From Saccharothrix luteola (GTDB lineage Bacteria; Actinomycetota; Actinomycetes; Mycobacteriales; Pseudonocardiaceae): a stretch of 56,276 bases of DNA. A model generated the notes under the pieces. It was given only the letters and a program-made list of their open reading frames with translations. It was not told the DNA's origin and searched no databases. Positions 50,447 through 56,276 of this stretch are shown piece after piece (within the stretch, counting starts at the first letter, position 1; each line of letters begins with the position of its first letter). Location: contig NZ_JAJHUO010000023.1 in the NCBI RefSeq assembly GCF_020859565.1, positions 132,600 to 188,875 of the forward strand, in the 5' to 3' direction. The position numbers and the translations under genes were made by a program.

Positions 50447-50587
50447 CGCGTGTCGAACGCTCAGGTCCCGCGTGTCGAACCGTCAGGACCCCCGAGTTCT
50501 ACGTTCAGGTCCCTGTGCGCGGTACCTGAACGTGGAATTCGGGGGTCCTGAGCGTTCGACACGCGGGCCGTGGGCGTTCGACACGCG
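50447..50587. repeat. Large inverted repeat with internal direct repeats
   Basis: Arms 50447-50510 and 50524-50587 (64 bases) differ at about seven positions; loop of 13 bases. Each arm holds two copies of CGCGTGTCGAAC, and the two arms share AGGACCCCCGA and ACGTTCAGGT. It is downstream of the Vat-type gene and ends 72 bases before the patatin gene. Stem length and order suggest a mobile or regulatory repeat family; alternatively an extended terminator. Confidence 0.75.
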
Positions 50588-50658
50588 GGTGCGACAACCG
50601 ATTGGTCTAGCGCCACGCGCGCCGGCGGCGGGAGATCATGGTTGCCGGGAGGTTCGCC

Positions 50659-52569
50659 ATGGCCGAGGACTTCAACCGGTACTGCGACCTGACCATGCGG
50701 GGCGGGGCGGCGAGCGGCGTCGTCTACCCGTTGGCGGTCGTGGAGTTGGCCGGGCACTACCGGTTCCGGTCGTTGGGCGGCGCGTCGGCCGGTGCGATCG
50801 GGGCCGCGTTCACCGCCGCCGCGGAGAAGGGCCGGGACCGGGACGGCTTCCGCAAGCTCGCGGAGGTCGTCGACTGGTTCGCCGCGCCCGGCTGGCGGCT
50901 GGCGCAGCTCTTCCAGCCCAGCGAGCACACCCGCAAGCTGTACCGGATCGTGGCGGCCTCCATGCAGCGCCGCGACTCCACCGGGCGCAGCCCGCTCACC
51001 TGCCTCCTGCTCGCCCTGATCAGCGCGATCGGCTGGCGGGCACGGGTGTTCCTCGCCGTGGCACTGGGGCTGTGGCTCATCGGTCCGACGCTGTGGTTTC
51101 ACTCGATCGACTGGGGCTCCACGCCGACGTGGGCGCTGATCAGCCTCACCGTCGCGGCCCTCGTCGCCGTGCCCGGCATCGTGCTGAGAGTCCTGCCGAA
51201 CGGCCGGGACGCGTGGCTGCGCCGCATCGGCACCGGGCTGCTCCTGGTCGTCCCGCTGATCCCGGTCGCCCTGGGCACGCGCTGGACGGCCCCGAGCCTG
51301 GCGAGCGCCGCCACCGCCGCCGTGTGGTGGCTGGTGCTCGGGTTCGCGTTCGTCAGCGCGGTCGCGGTCACCTACGGCTTGAGCGCCAAGCGGTTCCTCG
51401 ACCGGATGGCCACCACCGTCCACTTCGGACTCATCCCGGGCACCGGCGCGTTCCGGCCGAACTTCTGGGACCGCCGGTGCGGCGTGCCCGCGTCGACCGG
51501 CGTGCCGCCGTTGAGCGACTGGATCGCCGACGTGCTGGACGACCTCTCGGGGACGACGGACCTGACGTTCGACGACCTGACCACCAACCTGGTCCTGATG
51601 ACCACGGACCTGTCCGAGGGCCGCCCCTACCGCCTGCCGTTCACCGAACCGCCGGCCGCGTGGCTGTTCTGCCCCACGTGCCTGGGAACCGTGCTGCCGC
51701 CGCGGACCGTCGACAAGCTCGGCCACGACGCCACACCGCACCACTGCCCGCTGCACCCCGCCGAGACCCTCCACGCGCTGCCGAAGAACCTGCCCGTCGC
51801 GCTGGCCGTCCGGATGAGCATGCCGCTGCCCGGCCTGATCGCCGCGGTGCCGCTGGTGCGCGCCGAGCCGGAGCCGCGCGTGCACTGGTTCTCCGACGGC
51901 GGCATCACCAGCAACTTCCCGATCCACTTCTTCGACAACCTGCTGCCGCGCTGGCCGACGTTCGGCCTGAGCCTCCAGTCCTACCCGCCGGGCGACGACC
52001 GGGACGTCTGGCTGCCCGAGCAGGACGCGTCCACCGGCGGCACGCCGTGGCGCGGCATCGGGCTCGTGCAGCACTTCGCGTCGGCCATCCTCAACACCAT
52101 GCTCGACTGGCGCGACACCATGCAGTCCGCCCTGCCGGGCTACCGGGGACGGATCGCGCACGTCCGCGTGGGAGCCCTGGAGGGCGGCACGAACCTCTTC
52201 ATGCGCCCGGAGACCATCCGCGCCCTGGCCGAACGCGGCGCGGAGGCCGGACGACTGCTGCGCACCCGGTTCACCGAGGACGACGCCACCAAGACCGACC
52301 GCTACCGCTGGATCCGGATGCGGCTGGCCATGCGCGAGTACCAGCAGCTGGCCGAGCAGTCCGGCGACCGCGCCGCCCTCTACCGCGACCTCACCGCCCG
52401 CTACCGGATCCCCGAGGACCTGCACGCCTGGTTCGCCACGCCACCCGACACCGACCCGAACGCCCGCGAGATCGGCCTCACCCTCGACGCGCTGGGCGCC
52501 GTGCCCGAGGGCCCGTTCGACGGCGAGCCGCCGATCGACCCGGACCTCCGCCTCACCCCGCCCGAGTGA
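50659..52569 (+). CDS. Membrane-spanning patatin-like phospholipase
   Basis: 636 residues. The N-terminal patatin domain has the Gly-rich oxyanion loop RGGAASG at 14-20 and the nucleophile elbow GASAG (Ser43); the dyad Asp is in SDGG near residue 413. Between them sits an insertion: four or more membrane helices (about 114-245) and a small FCPTC ... HCPLH pair near 337-366 that could bind zinc. This arrangement places the active site at the membrane. The C-terminal region (to 636) is helical. ATG 50659 with GGGAGG upstream preferred to 50638. Likely cleaves membrane lipids; partner unknown. Confidence 0.85.
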   Translation: MAEDFNRYCDLTMRGGAASGVVYPLAVVELAGHYRFRSLGGASAGAIGAAFTAAAEKGRDRDGFRKLAEVVDWFAAPGWRLAQLFQPSEHTRKLYRIVAASMQRRDSTGRSPLTCLLLALISAIGWRARVFLAVALGLWLIGPTLWFHSIDWGSTPTWALISLTVAALVAVPGIVLRVLPNGRDAWLRRIGTGLLLVVPLIPVALGTRWTAPSLASAATAAVWWLVLGFAFVSAVAVTYGLSAKRFLDRMATTVHFGLIPGTGAFRPNFWDRRCGVPASTGVPPLSDWIADVLDDLSGTTDLTFDDLTTNLVLMTTDLSEGRPYRLPFTEPPAAWLFCPTCLGTVLPPRTVDKLGHDATPHHCPLHPAETLHALPKNLPVALAVRMSMPLPGLIAAVPLVRAEPEPRVHWFSDGGITSNFPIHFFDNLLPRWPTFGLSLQSYPPGDDRDVWLPEQDASTGGTPWRGIGLVQHFASAILNTMLDWRDTMQSALPGYRGRIAHVRVGALEGGTNLFMRPETIRALAERGAEAGRLLRTRFTEDDATKTDRYRWIRMRLAMREYQQLAEQSGDRAALYRDLTARYRIPEDLHAWFATPPDTDPNAREIGLTLDALGAVPEGPFDGEPPIDPDLRLTPPE

Positions 52570-52578
52570 CCGACGCCG

Positions 52579-53379
52579 TCAGACCTTCTTCCCGACCCCC
52601 GCGTACGCGCTGATGTAGGCGTCGTCCGAATCCGGCCGCCACTCGCTCAACGGCGCCACGCCCGGCTCCACGACCTCCAGCCCGGTGAAGAAGGCGGCGA
52701 CCTCGGCGCCGGTCCTCAGCACCAACGGGCTGTCCGTGCGGCGGTAGATCGCGTTGACCTGCTCGCCGCTCTCCCGACCCTCCTGCGACACGCCGTCCCA
52801 GCTCGCGTGCGAGATGGCCACGAAGCTGCCCGGCGCCAGCGCCTCCCGGTACCGGGCGATGGCCGCGGCCGGCTCGTCCTCGTCCGGCACGAAGTGCAGC
52901 ACCGCGACCATCAGCAGCCCGATCGGCCGGTCGAAGTCGAGCACCGCCCGGACCTCCTCGTTCCCCAGCACCGAGTCCGGGTCGCGCAGGTCCGCCTGGA
53001 TCGCGCTGGCCAGCGGGTTGTCCGCCAGCAACGCCGTGCTGTGCGCCACGGCCACCGGCTCGACGTCCGCGTACACCACCCGTGCCGCCGGGTTGGTCTG
53101 CTGGGCGATCTCGTGCACGTTGCCGACGGTCGGGATGCCCGACCCCAGGTCGAGGAACTGGTCGATGCCCTGAGACAGCAGGTACCGCACCGCACGGCGC
53201 AGGAACGACCGGTTGGCCCGGGCCGCGCCGGACATTCCGGGGAAGATCTGCTCGACCGACTTCGCCGCCTCGCGGTCCACCGCGAAGTTGTGCGACCCAC
53301 CCAGGAAGTAGTCGTACATGCGGGCCGCGCTCGGCCGGTCCAGGTCCACCGATGACGGAACCCAGCTTGCCTGCTCCAT
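52579..53379 (-). CDS. SAM-dependent methyltransferase (DUF574 type)
   Basis: 266 residues. ARMYDYFLGGSHNFAVDREAAK near residue 18 is the start typical of the actinomycete family labelled DUF574/SAM_MT; the SAM-binding site is FLDLGSGIPTVGNVHEIAQ near residue 75, with VVYADVEPVAVAH and the aromatic-rich HFVPDEDEPA region after it. These are very common in Streptomyces and Saccharothrix and their substrates are unknown. ATG 53379 has GAGGAG eight bases upstream. Stop nine bases from the patatin stop. Confidence 0.9.
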   Translation of the reverse strand: MEQASWVPSSVDLDRPSAARMYDYFLGGSHNFAVDREAAKSVEQIFPGMSGAARANRSFLRRAVRYLLSQGIDQFLDLGSGIPTVGNVHEIAQQTNPAARVVYADVEPVAVAHSTALLADNPLASAIQADLRDPDSVLGNEEVRAVLDFDRPIGLLMVAVLHFVPDEDEPAAAIARYREALAPGSFVAISHASWDGVSQEGRESGEQVNAIYRRTDSPLVLRTGAEVAAFFTGLEVVEPGVAPLSEWRPDSDDAYISAYAGVGKKV

Positions 53380-53499
53380 GCGCACATCTCCTCGTCAGCC
53401 GACCGCGTGATCGTCGCGACGTCGCCCACCGGGCACAACCCCCGAATGGACGCTCGCTCTGGGCGAACACCTACCGGAAACAAACCCCCGCTCATCTTG

Positions 53500-53520
53500 G
53501 TTGAGCCAGTCAGACTCAAC
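53500..53520 (+). promoter_or_regulatory. HAIR-type HspR operator upstream of lon
   Basis: GTTGAG-N9-CTCAAC, matching the HAIR pattern (CTTGAGT-N7-ACTCAAG) recognised by the HspR repressor, which is known to control lon in Streptomyces. It ends 12 bases before the lon ATG, overlapping the expected transcription start. It implies control by heat shock through HspR/DnaK; hspR itself is not in view. Confidence 0.75.
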
Positions 53521-53532
53521 TTTGGAGGGATC

Positions 53533-55920
<2,388 letters not shown>

Positions 55921-56078
55921 CTCTCAACCCAATCCAAACGAACCACAACGGACCCGCCACACCCCGCAGAGGCCCGATTTGACATGGGTTCGGGTGCTTT
56001 GGCCTGCCTGGAGTGCCCGCAAGGGCCCCATGTGGCGGGTTCCAGTAGTCGTCGCAACACCTGGGTTGTTCGGGGGTT

Positions 56079-56276
56079 GTGGTGTTCGGGATCCGTGGGG
56101 ATCGGTCGCCTCAGGGGCGTAGGAAGCTGGACGCGGAGCGTCGGGCCTATCTTGACCTTGTGGCGTCGGGTGTGGGCACGACCGAGGCGTGTCGGATCGT
56201 CGGGGTCAATCGCAGGACCGGGCACCGGTGGCGGCACGGACGAGCGGATCGGGTGGTGCGGGCGGCGGATCGACCG
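56079..56276 (+). CDS. IS30-family transposase, 5' end only
   Basis: 66 codons, open to the window end. The frame gives GRRKLDAERRAYLDLVASG, GTTEACRIVGVNRRTGHRWRHGR, the N-terminal helix-turn-helix of IS30-type transposases (helix-turn-helix followed by Trp/Arg-rich segment). GTG at 56079 or 56082. The DDE catalytic domain lies outside the window. A 10-base pair (ACCCGCCACA at 55952, TGTGGCGGGT at 56031) surrounds the preceding 89 bases but is not clearly its terminal repeat. Confidence 0.7.
   Translation, partial: MVFGIRGDRSPQGRRKLDAERRAYLDLVASGVGTTEACRIVGVNRRTGHRWRHGRADRVVRAADRP

Noticed and set aside
55952..56040. 10-base inverted pair as the left end of the IS30 element
   Set aside because: Too short and too widely spaced to assign as a terminal repeat; the other end is outside the window.

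Overview
The window is very GC-rich, uses GTG starts freely, has many 4-base GTGA/ATGA start-stop overlaps, and reads as the chromosome of a high-GC actinomycete. The HspR-type operator in front of lon, the chelatase/cob genes and the overall gene families suggest a Pseudonocardiaceae-like organism (Saccharothrix, Lentzea or Actinosynnema type); that assignment is inference. The backbone keeps the gene order known from Mycobacterium tuberculosis Rv2839c-Rv2851c: infB, ylxR, nusA, rimP, a divergent lipoprotein/ferritin-like pair, proS, cysG, cobB, cobO, a chelatase and a GNAT protein, with other genes inserted between the blocks.

Region by region: 1-5200 is the translation/transcription operon rimP-nusA-ylxR-infB (minus strand). 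5400-13300 holds a Tat-lipoprotein plus DUF4439 protein, an aminotransferase, a thioesterase-fold protein, an SDR, a YjbQ protein, a membrane protein, two related one-pass membrane proteins and a HAD phosphatase. 13387-15132 is proS. 15630-16260 is a G-rich, gene-free, repeat-like stretch. 16269-26340 is a mixed region: YaaA, a GlxA-type regulator, a RIO kinase, TetR and HXXEE proteins, a DEAD-box helicase, an iron-sulfur reductase with a divergent HxlR regulator, an ArsR-like regulator and a polytopic membrane protein. 26282-36250 is tetrapyrrole/cobalamin biosynthesis (cysG, then chelatase-cobO-cobB-cobM-cobL-cbiG behind a cobalamin riboswitch), interrupted by a small secreted protein and a trypsin-like protease. 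36290-44630 has a broken toxin-antitoxin-like remnant, a TetR/oxidoreductase pair with two clear operators, a P450, a BioF-type synthase, a GNAT protein, two further trypsin-like proteases, a LysE exporter and an M48 peptidase. 44695-56276 has an alpha/beta hydrolase, a serine hydrolase with LysR regulator, a Tat-exported metallo-beta-lactamase-fold protein, a TetR/Vat-type acetyltransferase pair with palindromic operators, a membrane-spanning patatin protein, an SAM methyltransferase, lon with a HAIR element, and the start of what looks like an IS30-type transposase gene cut by the window end.

The most unusual points are: (1) in the cobalamin operon, CobL lacks the first half of its CbiE methylase domain while the neighbouring CbiG protein ends in only the first half of a tetrapyrrole methylase, and CobM carries a long basic tail; (2) several large intergenic inverted repeats (50447-50587, 45754-45891, 13295-13369) and a short repeat found twice (6298 and 45653), all near gene ends; (3) five convergent gene pairs whose 3' ends overlap by 38-105 bases; (4) well-formed palindromic operators beside several divergent regulator/target pairs. 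No rRNA, tRNA or CRISPR array was seen.
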